The translations under genes were made by a program, and so were the position numbers. The notes beneath the pieces are model-generated. The model did not search any database. It saw only the letters and a list, made by a program, of their open reading frames with translations, and was not told the DNA's origin. A DNA stretch of 64,000 bases from a bacterium (GTDB lineage: Bacteria > UBA10199 > JAIBAG01), in contig JAIBAG010000001.1 of assembly GCA_019695305.1 (NCBI GenBank), forward strand, positions 206,774 to 270,773. Direction: 5' to 3'. Positions within the stretch are counted from its first letter, which is position 1, and every line of letters starts with the position of its first letter. Positions 32,185-41,759 of the stretch are shown here, one piece after another.

Positions 32185-35100
32185 ATGGCAAGTATCAACC
32201 CAAAAGATCTGTTTGATTTTTTAGAACAGTCGGATCCTCTGTTGGCCGAAGATCGTGCTGCTTTGGTTAGTTTGCTTGCCGAGTACGATCAAGATCCCTA
32301 TGCTGGCATAGCCAATAATGAGCTCGATCGCGGTGAATGGGATTTATTAAGTCGTGATCCACGGTTTTTAGAATTACTCGAAGTTTATTTGCCTTTTGGC
32401 GACACGCTTGATTCGTTTGTGTCTTCCATCAATCTTTTGTTTCGTCCCGATTTTGAGGATGAAATTTATGACGAGCCGGTTCGTGCGGTTTCTTCCCGTT
32501 TGCCAGAGCGTGTTACTGTGGCTCATAACCAACCTGCTATTAGCTCAGATGCTCACCGTATTGTAAAATCCACCGTTGATTTTTTTAATGCACAGTCAGA
32601 GGCTTCTGTTTTTAAAGGGGACCACGATTTTTTTAAAGCGTTAGCCTTGTTTAGCGAAGGAAACTACGATGAGGCCGCCTATGTTTTAGAAGATTTAGCC
32701 CGTTGGATGCTTTCCAAAATTCCAGCGTGGGGTAGTCATGATTATCTGTCGCCTCTCATCGATTTTAGTCCGTTTCATTCACGCCAAATATCCCTTCTCC
32801 CCAATTATTTAAAGCCATACTGGGAGAAAACTTTTGACTTGTATGAAATGGTACAAAAGGAACAAGAACGCATACACTCGTTACGCTTATTGGCCTTTGA
32901 TGAAGCCCGCGATCAATACGAGTTTCAGGGAGCTATTGCTACAGCTCTAGATATAGAAGTTAAAAGTGAGTCTAAAAGCCTGGCTACTCGTTTATGGGCC
33001 GGTGTGGAGTATGCTAATGCAATGGGTTTGTTGGGATATAAAGAATACCAAAAACGTCAGATGTTTCGTGAGGCAATCAAAGCATATATTGATTCGGGCC
33101 AGGCCAGTACCATTAGTGAGGCTATTGCACTCATTGAGCAAGCCAACAATCCAGTTTTAAATGAGGCTCATCAGGCCTGGGTAGAAAGAAATTGTAACAG
33201 AATATTAAGGGGAGACGGATGTATTGGATTAACACGTGATGATTATTTTCAATACGAAATAGACTGTGCCAAATCCCGCCAAGATTATGGTTTGGTTGTG
33301 GCTTATAGTAACGTGTTGCTTGCTCAAGATTTTAAAAATCTTACATCAAAAGCTACACCGCAAATGCTGGCTGAGGTAGAAGCTCACTTAGAATCTGCTA
33401 TTGCCGACAATCGTGATTCTATTATTGCTAACACAACACTCGCATTAACACGCCTCTATCCTCAAAAAACAGAGCAGGAAATTAGACAACTTGCTTTAGA
33501 CGAGTTGGATCGTCAGATTCAGGCTAAAAAGCAGGAACTACTTTTGGAAAAAATATTAGCCCAAAAAGATTTGCATGCTTCTTTAGGGGCTCACAGTTTT
33601 TTTTCGGCCAAATTGCGTGAAGGTGCTTTGGATGGGTATGCCTCTGCTTTAGAGCGATATCACGATCATTTAACAGCAAAACAATGGGGCGAATTTTTAC
33701 TTACGGCTATCCCTGCGGGTGTGGTGGCCTATTTGGCGTCGGCAAGTGCGCCTATTATTGCCGGAACAGCTGGACTAAGTGAAACTTCTTTAGCAACAGG
33801 TGGATTAAGAGTGTTGTTAAGTGGGCTGGGTTTTGTGGCTACCGAATCACTTATTAACTCCGCATCGCATGGAGCAGCGGCCTTCGATAACTTTTGGGAA
33901 CGCTGTGCTGTGATGTCGGCCATTGGCGCTGTAATGGGTTTTGTGGGAGGAATTTCAAAACTAATGCCGGCCACAACGCTTACTCAGGAAAGTTTAAAGA
34001 TGGCAGGAGAGTTGGGTATTGAAGCCCTTGTATTTGAGCGTATTGGCGAATTACAAAAATGGTATCATGGTGGAAACGGCACTTTAGATGAAAAGAATTT
34101 TGCCGAACGTTATGCTGAAGCCTTGCGCATGATTGTTACTTTAAAAGCAACGGGTGCTATAACCGCGCTGGCTTTAAAAGAACGCATTGTGCCATCGGAT
34201 ATTGTAGATTTAGCTACCATGAGAGCCATGCTTAAAGACGAGCATGTGCATGTGTTATCAAATTCAGATTATCGCTTTACGGCTGTAGAAATGAGTTATG
34301 GCAATCACATTGATGACCTTTTTTATGTGACTGCAACCGATGAGGTATATGTAAATGGAGAATTTGGTACCGGCAAACAAATGGTGGCTTTTTTAGATGA
34401 TCTTCTTTTAGGAGATATCCCCGAAAGAAGTACTCTGTCTGATCGTTTAGACCCCGATGCTACATTTACTCCCACTCCTTACACCATGGATGTTGGTTCT
34501 GCTCGTACAGAACCTTCTTTTTTGCCACACGCTCCTGACACACAAGAGCCATCCATGCAGGACGATACTACTGTTGTTGAAAGAAGTCCTCGTGGTCGTG
34601 AAATGCCTGCCGCCAGTAGCGAGCCTCCACACGATGATGTTGTCACGATAGCCGATGGAAAAAGAGGGGTTGTACTCGATTCCTTGCTAGGTTTGCAATC
34701 TACTCTAGAAAGTTATTATTTCACGGCCAAGAAAGGGACCGGTTTTTTACCGGAAACATTAAAGGATATTTTTTCCGATATTAGAAGTGTGCAGAGGCAA
34801 TTGGAGCAAGCAGGAATTGACTATATCCCTTTTCAGTATGTTTGGGTTTTAACAAAAACAGGAGCTCTTTTTGACGTAGCAAATTTTTATGCAATTTTTG
34901 GAACAAAAAAAGTGGGCGGCAATATTGAAGCAACCGATATGCTAGCTGCTCAAACAGCGCATGAATTGGGGCACTATGTAGATTACTTAAACGGGTTACT
35001 CTCAGGTATTTCTTTTATTGGTAACGTTTTGCCGTCGTCGGCCGAAGGTTTGGCTGGTGTTTATTACGAGGCAAAACCTGTTCACAATCAATTGATGGTG

Positions 35101-37053
35101 TTGGGAGAACGAGGGGTGAGTTTTAAAATTGAAGGTCAGGATGGTGTTGTAGTGGCCATAGATTATTATCGAGCCTATGCCGAAGCGAAAAAAATGGGAA
35201 ACACCCAGGTGATGGCCCATTTGTTAGATCATGTAACCCGTGTTCTCGAAACAGCCAAAACAGTTTGGGTAGACGGAAAGGCCATGAGTTATCAGGAATA
35301 CTATGCCGAAGGTCATGAAATGTTACCGGCCATGTCAGAACCGGGCAAGGGTTCGCAAAATCTGCCTTCTAAAGATACAATTTTACAAACGCCCAATTGG
35401 GAGGCCTTGACTCGCCGATACTCGGCATATAGTCACAGTGCCGTTGAGTTACAAGAAAGTCAGCGTGATCGAGCTATTCCAATGCAGAACTTCACCATGG
35501 CCCGTTTGGGTTATAAAACCGTACAAGAAAATGGAACAACCATTATTACTTTTGCAGTTAAGGGTATTATGGAAAGACCTATGCCTGCCGATACCGATAT
35601 TTATGTGCGAGTAACCTACTTTGATTTGGAACAGGAGGTTTTGCATTTAACACCCAGTGATGCAACAGGTGTGATTCGTGTGAATGGTTTAGGACAAATT
35701 TTACGAGCGGAAGTTTTATACCGTAAAGAATCAGCGGGAGGTCTTAGGCTTGTGACTGAAATACCCCATGAAGAAGAGTCCGAGGAATTGCCCATGGCAG
35801 AAGTATCTTTGGCAGAGAATGAAGCGAGTATGCGGGGTATGTATCAAAGGCGTGTTGATTTTACCGATGGAAAAGCCCGCTATGCAACGGTAGAATCTTT
35901 ATTTGGTAGCCCTTTACCTTTTGTGACCGAGCAGATCAGTCTTAATTTAGAAGCTTTTTCATATTATGTGTCGCTTTTACGGCAACTTCATTCTCATAAT
36001 AGGCAGGATATTTGGGATCAAATTCAAGATGCCGTGGTGATAGATTATGTAGGCGATATAGATTTGCCCATTATCATGGAGGGAGCAGAGTTGTATGTGG
36101 CTATGCTCTACACCAATGTAAATCGTGCCTTTGTTCCCCGTGATAGAGTGAGTGTTAATGTCATTCACAGTGATGATATGCCCGATAGTTTTATGCCGTG
36201 GAGTGCAGTTGGTTTTTATGTGCCAGTTAGCGGTGTTCTTAAAGTGCCCGGAAGTTCTCATGAGGTTCAGGTTTTTTCACATACCCAAGGGAGTATTTCT
36301 TATTTTGACCTAGCGCTTAATCCTGCTTTTTTGGATGGTCCTTTATCTGGCACCGTTGATGTGGAGCTGCGGTATAACCGTACCCGACGGGCCGATTTGG
36401 CCACGGTTATTTCTGTTCAATTAGACGCTGCCGATCCGCAAGTGCATATTCCTGTTGATGTGGATATTGGAACGCGCGTGTCGGTAGTTTTACGTCACAA
36501 TGGTGGTGAAACACGAGAACGCTATCAAATGACGCCTCAAGAGGGATTATTTACACAACAGCAATTAAAAGACATGGCGATGGATCCGCTGGATTATAGT
36601 GTTTTGTACCGCTTTCCTCTTACCGAACATGGAGAAGGCGCTTTTGAGAATCCAGTTAATCAACAGATTGATGTTGCAATGAAAGCTGATGGTTATCGAA
36701 AGTATAGATGGTATCGTGATTCAGAAGGGCGTATTTGTCGTTTAGATGGGAAGATACTGCCTGATGGTGTCTATACTTTTTCAGCTTTATTAGATTTAGA
36801 CGGAAATCCTTACGTGAATATTGCAAACGTTTCACATGTTAATGCGAATGAATATTTGAGAGAAAGCATATTGCCGGGTGAATTGCATATTGTAGATGGC
36901 CGTGTGACTCATGTGGAAATGAATACCGGAGGATATTTACAAGGTGTATTGGATCATCGTGCCGATTGGGTGCGCAATTTAAGATTGCTGGTAGATGCAG
37001 GCTTGGTTGATAATTTTGACAATATTCAAATCGATTTATACAAGCCCCTTTAA
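32185..37053 (+). CDS. Giant protein with HELGH zincin motif, function unknown
   Basis: 1622 residues, no signal peptide, no overall family recognised. Residues 1-480 are mostly helical (e.g. FSEGNYDEAAYVLEDLARWML), followed by two hydrophobic Ala/Gly-rich stretches at about 505-525 and 570-595. A Pro/Ser/Glu-rich linker covers about 760-820. Then comes AAQTAHELGHYVDY with H926, E927 and H930, a zinc metalloprotease motif; the HExGHxxD form and a Glu ~25 residues on (SSAEGLA) recall gluzincins such as lethal-factor-like peptidases. The last ~450 residues are beta-rich, with VSVNVIHSDD and similar strands. A cell-interaction or toxin-like role is possible but unproven. Confidence 0.75.
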   Translation: MASINPKDLFDFLEQSDPLLAEDRAALVSLLAEYDQDPYAGIANNELDRGEWDLLSRDPRFLELLEVYLPFGDTLDSFVSSINLLFRPDFEDEIYDEPVRAVSSRLPERVTVAHNQPAISSDAHRIVKSTVDFFNAQSEASVFKGDHDFFKALALFSEGNYDEAAYVLEDLARWMLSKIPAWGSHDYLSPLIDFSPFHSRQISLLPNYLKPYWEKTFDLYEMVQKEQERIHSLRLLAFDEARDQYEFQGAIATALDIEVKSESKSLATRLWAGVEYANAMGLLGYKEYQKRQMFREAIKAYIDSGQASTISEAIALIEQANNPVLNEAHQAWVERNCNRILRGDGCIGLTRDDYFQYEIDCAKSRQDYGLVVAYSNVLLAQDFKNLTSKATPQMLAEVEAHLESAIADNRDSIIANTTLALTRLYPQKTEQEIRQLALDELDRQIQAKKQELLLEKILAQKDLHASLGAHSFFSAKLREGALDGYASALERYHDHLTAKQWGEFLLTAIPAGVVAYLASASAPIIAGTAGLSETSLATGGLRVLLSGLGFVATESLINSASHGAAAFDNFWERCAVMSAIGAVMGFVGGISKLMPATTLTQESLKMAGELGIEALVFERIGELQKWYHGGNGTLDEKNFAERYAEALRMIVTLKATGAITALALKERIVPSDIVDLATMRAMLKDEHVHVLSNSDYRFTAVEMSYGNHIDDLFYVTATDEVYVNGEFGTGKQMVAFLDDLLLGDIPERSTLSDRLDPDATFTPTPYTMDVGSARTEPSFLPHAPDTQEPSMQDDTTVVERSPRGREMPAASSEPPHDDVVTIADGKRGVVLDSLLGLQSTLESYYFTAKKGTGFLPETLKDIFSDIRSVQRQLEQAGIDYIPFQYVWVLTKTGALFDVANFYAIFGTKKVGGNIEATDMLAAQTAHELGHYVDYLNGLLSGISFIGNVLPSSAEGLAGVYYEAKPVHNQLMVLGERGVSFKIEGQDGVVVAIDYYRAYAEAKKMGNTQVMAHLLDHVTRVLETAKTVWVDGKAMSYQEYYAEGHEMLPAMSEPGKGSQNLPSKDTILQTPNWEALTRRYSAYSHSAVELQESQRDRAIPMQNFTMARLGYKTVQENGTTIITFAVKGIMERPMPADTDIYVRVTYFDLEQEVLHLTPSDATGVIRVNGLGQILRAEVLYRKESAGGLRLVTEIPHEEESEELPMAEVSLAENEASMRGMYQRRVDFTDGKARYATVESLFGSPLPFVTEQISLNLEAFSYYVSLLRQLHSHNRQDIWDQIQDAVVIDYVGDIDLPIIMEGAELYVAMLYTNVNRAFVPRDRVSVNVIHSDDMPDSFMPWSAVGFYVPVSGVLKVPGSSHEVQVFSHTQGSISYFDLALNPAFLDGPLSGTVDVELRYNRTRRADLATVISVQLDAADPQVHIPVDVDIGTRVSVVLRHNGGETRERYQMTPQEGLFTQQQLKDMAMDPLDYSVLYRFPLTEHGEGAFENPVNQQIDVAMKADGYRKYRWYRDSEGRICRLDGKILPDGVYTFSALLDLDGNPYVNIANVSHVNANEYLRESILPGELHIVDGRVTHVEMNTGGYLQGVLDHRADWVRNLRLLVDAGLVDNFDNIQIDLYKPL

Positions 37054-37125
37054 GCGTATTTTTCTATAAAGTTAGCCTTTAATAAGCTATTTGACACAAT
37101 TGCTCCTTTCACATAAACCAAGCCC

Positions 37126-38091
37126 ATGCATCAGCCTTATCGCCCACGTCGTTTGCGTTCTTCTCCTATCCTTCGCGATATGCTGGCCGATGTAATTATT
37201 GAACCTAAAAATTTAATCCAGCCTCTTTTTGTGAAGGAAGGCCTAAAATCGTCTCAGCCGGTTAAATCGATGCCCGGTATTTTTCAGCATACACTTGCCG
37301 ATGTTGTAAAAGAAGCAAAGTCTCTTTCTAAGGCGGGCATTCAATCGGTAATTCTTTTTGGTATTCCGCAAAAAAAAGATAAAAAAGCATCAGGCGCGCA
37401 TAGTCATACGGGTATTGTGCAAAAGGCGATTGCCGAAATTAAAAACGCGTGCCCCAATCTTTTTATAATTAGCGATGTGTGTCTGTGCGAGTACATGGAG
37501 CACGGCCATTGCGGGGTTATTAACTCTAAGGGCGACGTAGAAAACGATATCAGCGTGTCTCTTTTGGCCGATACGGCACTTTCACATGTAAAAGCCGGGG
37601 CCGATATGGTGGCGCCGTCTGATATGATGGATGGGCGTGTGGGGGCTATTCGTTCCCGTCTTGATGCGGAAGGTTTTCAAAATATTCCTATCATGAGCTA
37701 TGCTGTTAAGTATGCTTCCAGTTTTTACGGTCCTTTTCGGGATGCGGCCGAATCGGCCCCCAGTCATGGTGATCGCAAGAGCTATCAAATGGATTATCGC
37801 CGTAGTCACGAGGCGCTCACCGAAGCGTGGCTGGATGTAGATGAAGGGGCCGACATTATTATGGTTAAACCCGCTATGGCCTATTTAGATATTGTGGCTC
37901 AGCTAAAAGCCGAAATCCCGTTGCCGCTAGCGGCCTATCAAGTAAGTGGTGAGTATGCCATGATAAAAGCAGCGGCTAAACAGGGCTGGATTGATGAAAA
38001 AGCAGTTGTTTTAGAGAGTTTAACAGCTATTAAAAGGGCCGGCGCTTCGCTTATTATCTCGTACTTTGCTAAAGATTTTTGCAACTTTTAG
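37126..38091 (+). CDS. hemB: Delta-aminolevulinic acid dehydratase (porphobilinogen synthase)
   Basis: Condenses two 5-aminolevulinates to porphobilinogen in haem synthesis. 321 residues, full length. The zinc-binding segment DVCLCEYMEHGHCG has all three Cys, so the enzyme should be the Zn type. Catalytic Lys are in YAVKYASSFYGPFRDA and MVKPAMAYLDI. Haem supply suits the many cytochromes in the following 26 kb, though the gene is not in an operon with them. A TTGACA lies 30 bp upstream but its -10 partner is poor. Confidence 0.96.
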   Translation: MHQPYRPRRLRSSPILRDMLADVIIEPKNLIQPLFVKEGLKSSQPVKSMPGIFQHTLADVVKEAKSLSKAGIQSVILFGIPQKKDKKASGAHSHTGIVQKAIAEIKNACPNLFIISDVCLCEYMEHGHCGVINSKGDVENDISVSLLADTALSHVKAGADMVAPSDMMDGRVGAIRSRLDAEGFQNIPIMSYAVKYASSFYGPFRDAAESAPSHGDRKSYQMDYRRSHEALTEAWLDVDEGADIIMVKPAMAYLDIVAQLKAEIPLPLAAYQVSGEYAMIKAAAKQGWIDEKAVVLESLTAIKRAGASLIISYFAKDFCNF

Positions 38092-38107
38092 CTGTTTTAT
38101 ATAAAAA

Positions 38108-38680
38108 ATGACAAAAATAAGCTTATTTTTACTTTTTTTTACCATTTCAACCCCTATTTTTGCCCAAGAAAGCAATTTAGTTCTCAGTTTACCGCAAAAC
38201 TTTGCCAATAATGTGTGTCCGGTTAAAGTTTGGAAGGATATTCCGGTAGTTTTAAAGGTAAAAGACAATCGTGAAAGTGCTTTTGTGGGAGAGATTGCTA
38301 AAGGGAGTGAAGAGATAGATGTTTTTGTCAATCCTCCCTTGGAGCTTCAGTTTCAAAAAGCGTTAGAAGGGCTTTTAACGGTATGCGGGTTACAGGTGAT
38401 GACAACATCGGCAGAGGCTACCGTGCTGAAGATAACTATAGAAAAATTTTATGCCGGCGGTAAAAAGAAATTTTTAACCGAAAAGCACGAAGCCGAGAGC
38501 GCCTTGATGATTATGGCCGAGAAGGGCGGTAATAAAATTTTTGATGTAGATTTGGGTTTTTCTATTGAATCCAAAGGCATTCGTAAAAAGAATATCAAGC
38601 AACTCACCAAAACATTGAGTGATTTGTTTTACGAGACACTCAAACAAATTCCTGTGAATCGGTATCTTAAAGATTTGTAG
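38108..38680 (+). CDS. Secreted protein, possibly YajG-like
   Basis: 190 residues with a signal peptide (MTKISLFLLFFTISTPIFA) without a lipobox. VVLKVKDNRESAFVGEIAKGS followed by LEFQ..LEGLLTVCGLQV and a repeated strand pattern (ATVLKITIEKFYAG...) is reminiscent of the YajG family of uncharacterised envelope proteins (xVxDxR...). The likeness is weak. It starts 16 nt after hemB and ends at an inverted repeat shared with the convergent porin gene. Confidence 0.55.
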   Translation: MTKISLFLLFFTISTPIFAQESNLVLSLPQNFANNVCPVKVWKDIPVVLKVKDNRESAFVGEIAKGSEEIDVFVNPPLELQFQKALEGLLTVCGLQVMTTSAEATVLKITIEKFYAGGKKKFLTEKHEAESALMIMAEKGGNKIFDVDLGFSIESKGIRKKNIKQLTKTLSDLFYETLKQIPVNRYLKDL

Positions 38681-38715
38681 CCCTGGCCTTATGGTGCAAA
38701 CTAAAGCCAGGGCTA
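38678..38715. terminator. Inverted repeat between convergent genes
   Basis: TAGCCCTGGC (38678-38687) and GCCAGGGCTA (38706-38715) form a perfect 10-bp stem with an 18-nt loop between the stops of two convergent genes. It starts inside the stop codon of the plus-strand gene. No T-run follows, so it is more a barrier or mRNA-end structure than a canonical terminator. Confidence 0.5.
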
Positions 38716-38733
38716 CTCACTCAAGGACACATT

Positions 38734-39915
38734 TTAGAAAAACAATTGAATTTGTGTGCGGATACGATGATCGACCTGATCCTGATTAAATCCAGGGTTA
38801 AAGCCATTAAACATTGATCCTGCTTGTACGGACCCACCATGCACCAGAGCACTATTAATCAACATGCCATAATCGGTTTGAATTTTTAGATTGTGTCCTT
38901 TGATATAATAGTTAAATCCGGCTCCGGCTTCGTAGCCATTGGTAATGCCGCTGGCTTTGGGAATAACGCCGGCAAAGCGGGCAGCTACTTCAAATTTTTT
39001 GGGAACAATAAAATAACCAGCTTGTCCACTAAACCCAAGTAACGTGCTATCAGCATCGGTATCGCGAGCATAAAAACCGGCGCCCATAAAAGAGAAGTTT
39101 TTATAGATGTAAATAAAGTCGGCTGTTGTACCAATCACGTTATTGCCGGCATTGGTATCGGGCGTATTGTAGTTGGCAGCAAGTCCAAGGGCCAATTGAT
39201 GTTCTTCGGGATGATTAATGGCTGTGAGCTGAAGACCTGGTGTGCCTAAAATATTGTACACAAGGCGTGTGCCAAACAAAAAGTCGTTATTACGATTGGT
39301 ACGGTTACTGCCCAAGCCTTCGTTATTTACATAAAAACCGTATTCCAGCTTTTTATCAAAAGCGCTTCCCGATAACCAAACTCCCAAATCGCGTGCGTGA
39401 TTAAACACTTCATTGGCAATGGTGTAGCCAATAAATTGTTGTACGTTATCGGGCGTTAATTCTTCCCTGTTAAAGTACGGACGAGCTTGTCCCACCATCA
39501 CATTAATATAGTCGTTAAATTTATAAGCGATATAAGCGTCGCGTAGAGCATTTACAAAAGCATCATTTTCGCGCGTTGTGTTATCGCGCCCACCAATAGC
39601 TTCGTACTGAAATTTAAAAGTTAAATCGGGCGAAAAAGCATGGCCACTAAAAATAAGACGGCCCCGTCTAATTTGAAAGGTATTGGTATCATCTTGTGAT
39701 TCAATCCCCAAATATTGATACTGGGGTTGTAATTGAACGTTAAATTTAAGTTTATAATTGTTATCACACGTTTTGAGGTAAAAGCCATTATCATAGCCTA
39801 CCATCTCGCACTCTTTTGGAGCTGGTGTGCCATTAGCCATACTACTTGTTGATAATAAAAAGCAGAATAAAAAGATAATAAACGAATAATATAATTTGTT
39901 GTTTTGAATATACAT
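38734..39915 (-). CDS. OprP/OprO-like outer-membrane porin
   Basis: 393 residues with a signal peptide (FIIFLFCFLLSTSSMA). Beta-strand-rich, with the phosphate-selective-porin landmark FQIRRGRLIFSGHAFSPDLTFKFQYEA and a C-terminal strand ending in RTQIQLFF (terminal Phe, as in outer-membrane barrels). Likely a trimeric 16-strand channel for anions. A TGAT-N4-ATCA box lies 47 bp before its start, which places it in the same regulon as nirK and norCB; a role in nitrite or other anion uptake is inferred. Confidence 0.85.
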   Translation of the reverse strand: MYIQNNKLYYSFIIFLFCFLLSTSSMANGTPAPKECEMVGYDNGFYLKTCDNNYKLKFNVQLQPQYQYLGIESQDDTNTFQIRRGRLIFSGHAFSPDLTFKFQYEAIGGRDNTTRENDAFVNALRDAYIAYKFNDYINVMVGQARPYFNREELTPDNVQQFIGYTIANEVFNHARDLGVWLSGSAFDKKLEYGFYVNNEGLGSNRTNRNNDFLFGTRLVYNILGTPGLQLTAINHPEEHQLALGLAANYNTPDTNAGNNVIGTTADFIYIYKNFSFMGAGFYARDTDADSTLLGFSGQAGYFIVPKKFEVAARFAGVIPKASGITNGYEAGAGFNYYIKGHNLKIQTDYGMLINSALVHGGSVQAGSMFNGFNPGFNQDQVDHRIRTQIQLFF

Positions 39916-39962
39916 AAGTTCTCCTTAAATAACGAAATAACGCCAAGATAAAGAGATGCTTA

Positions 39963-39974
39963 TGATAAACATCA
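39963..39974. promoter_or_regulatory. Dnr/Fnr-type box before the porin gene
   Basis: TGATAAACATCA, perfectly symmetric in its TGAT/ATCA halves and flanked by A and T. Centre ~53 bp from the porin start codon, in the 79-bp gap after nnrS. Confidence 0.7.
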
Positions 39975-39994
39975 TAAAAAGTAGAATCGCAGTT

Positions 39995-41155
39995 CTAATT
40001 TTTATAGCTAAAAGTTTTCGCCAAGATAAAAATTGACCATACGATAACTCCAATAGCCCAGGTAATAGCTCCGTAGGTGAGATGATGAATATATCCTGCA
40101 GGAACAAAATCGGCTCCAAAGCGGGCTAGTAAACCAATGCTCATTAAAATTACAGCAATGGTAAAGGGTGTATATTTTTGATTGAGCAAATGACCGTTAC
40201 CCGTGTGGCTTAATATCACGCGGGTGGCAACAGCAAAGGTGGATAACGAAAAACCACCCACAAAACCCAAGTGTAAAAAACTAACGCGATATTGGAAAGG
40301 AGCAAGTGTTGCACCCCACAAGCCAATTACCAAAAACCATAGTGAAAAACGGAGCGTTTGGGCTGTAAGCTTGCCGCTGGTTGGTTTTTTGTGAATTTGA
40401 ATCTGATAAAAACAAAAGAAACTGGCAATAAAGGCTTTTAAGCACATACCAACTTTTTCGTGAAGATAGACTTCTATAAAAAAACTTAAAAACAGAAGGC
40501 TGGCTAAAGTAATGAGTAATGTATGTGATTTATTTAAAAAACTTATATCTGGCATTTTATCGCCAGGATTTTGAGGAAGAATGGCGCCAAAGCCTAAAAT
40601 GGATTTAATTAAAAAGCCACCCACGCCCAACAGTAAAAAAAGTATGGTCCCCTGAAAAAAAAGATTTTTGGACAAGGTGAGCAGTTGAGGATTGCTAGAA
40701 AAAGAAAGTAGTTGAGATAAAAAAAGACACAAAAAACCAAACGGGATAAAAATAAATGTGGGCGGTGGATTTTTTTGCCGAGTTAAAAAACGTTTGGCAA
40801 GAGTTGTTATCAAAAATATAAGGGTTAGGATTATAAGCAAGCTGGTCCATAAATGATTTTCGTAAAAAATACCCAATACACCGCCTGTCCATAGTAAAAA
40901 AAGAATAACGACTTCACCAATGCTTAGAAGGCTGGCCGCTGTAAAGCGGGGAACAGCCGTGCCTAAAAAGCCTATAACAAAAGAAAATAAAAAACCGAAA
41001 AGTACCAATTGTTTGTGAAACCAGGGGGTGTGCTCATGCATACGGCCTGTTAGCGTGAGTGGCCAGTACAAAACACCCATAAGCGCCATAAGGGTGCCTA
41101 AAGGAAAAAAGAGACGAAAAGGATCGGCTGCAATTTTGTTAAAAATTTTGTTCAT
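39995..41155 (-). CDS. nnrS: NnrS family protein
   Basis: 386 residues, about 12 membrane segments. Typical NnrS sequence: FRLFFPLGTLMALMGVLYWPL at the start, HEHTPWFHKQLVLFGFLFSFVIGFLGTAVPRFT, then HLGFVGGFSLSTFAVATRVILSHTGNG. NnrS is a haem- and copper-binding membrane protein that protects cells against NO stress and is found with denitrification genes. Last gene of the nirK operon; overlaps the SCO gene by 4 nt. Confidence 0.9.
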   Translation of the reverse strand: MNKIFNKIAADPFRLFFPLGTLMALMGVLYWPLTLTGRMHEHTPWFHKQLVLFGFLFSFVIGFLGTAVPRFTAASLLSIGEVVILFLLWTGGVLGIFYENHLWTSLLIILTLIFLITTLAKRFLTRQKNPPPTFIFIPFGFLCLFLSQLLSFSSNPQLLTLSKNLFFQGTILFLLLGVGGFLIKSILGFGAILPQNPGDKMPDISFLNKSHTLLITLASLLFLSFFIEVYLHEKVGMCLKAFIASFFCFYQIQIHKKPTSGKLTAQTLRFSLWFLVIGLWGATLAPFQYRVSFLHLGFVGGFSLSTFAVATRVILSHTGNGHLLNQKYTPFTIAVILMSIGLLARFGADFVPAGYIHHLTYGAITWAIGVIVWSIFILAKTFSYKN

Positions 41156-41751
41156 TTTTGAAGTGCTTCTTTTGCATGAACTACCGCATCCGTCAAACCT
41201 TCCTCGCTCAGTAGCGGCGAACCATTTTTATCAAGCAGGTTTATCATAGTATTGTGATTAATGATGCCTTCTGGTGTTTTTCTATAAATTACACCTAGTA
41301 AATTAGCAATTTCTCGAGCTGTGTTATCGTTTTCGGGGCTTGATAAAGTCCATCGTGATAAATCGAGTTTTTGTTCCTCGGCTACTTTCTTTAATACAGT
41401 CGGTGTATCGTTTGATGGGTCCATGCTAATGAGTAAAAAACGGGTATTTTTTTTTACATCAGGTTTAAGATCAGATTCCATTTTTTTTAAAGACGATATT
41501 AAAACGGGGCATGAATAAGTGCAGGAGGCATAAAACATGGTGGCTACAACGGGAAACCCCTCATATACATTAAAGGAGATGGATTGATTGTCCTGATTTA
41601 TTAGTCTAGTTTTGTATTGGTAAAGACTTTGAGTATTTATATCGGCAGCTCCTGCAATAAATGAAAATGAAAAAAGAAAAAAGAGGAGCCAGGCAATCAT
41701 CATGAGTGTTGGCAAGGTTAATTCCTGATCTTTTTTTAAATTTGCTTTCAT
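41152..41751 (-). CDS. SCO1/SenC copper chaperone
   Basis: About 199 residues from the ATG at 41751 (MKANLKKD...), which has GAGG 9 nt upstream; the ATG at 41790 would run into the preceding gene. One N-terminal membrane anchor. The copper site is CTYSC (CxxxC) with the distal His in IINHNTMINLL. SCO proteins deliver copper to CuA of oxidases and to other periplasmic copper proteins; next to nirK its client could be the nitrite reductase. A second SCO gene is at 58090. Confidence 0.88.
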   Translation of the reverse strand: MKANLKKDQELTLPTLMMIAWLLFFLFSFSFIAGAADINTQSLYQYKTRLINQDNQSISFNVYEGFPVVATMFYASCTYSCPVLISSLKKMESDLKPDVKKNTRFLLISMDPSNDTPTVLKKVAEEQKLDLSRWTLSSPENDNTAREIANLLGVIYRKTPEGIINHNTMINLLDKNGSPLLSEEGLTDAVVHAKEALQK

Positions 41752-41759
41752 AAAGTACC

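Noticed and set aside
32185-37053. Giant gene as a TPR protein, phage tape measure or surface adhesin
   Set aside because: Only scattered helix pairs look TPR-like, there are no regular repeats, no phage genes nearby and no signal peptide or anchor.
37091-37117. Sigma70 promoter for hemB (TTGACA ... CATAAA)
   Set aside because: The spacer is only about 15 bp and the -10 match is weak, so it is mentioned under hemB but not called.
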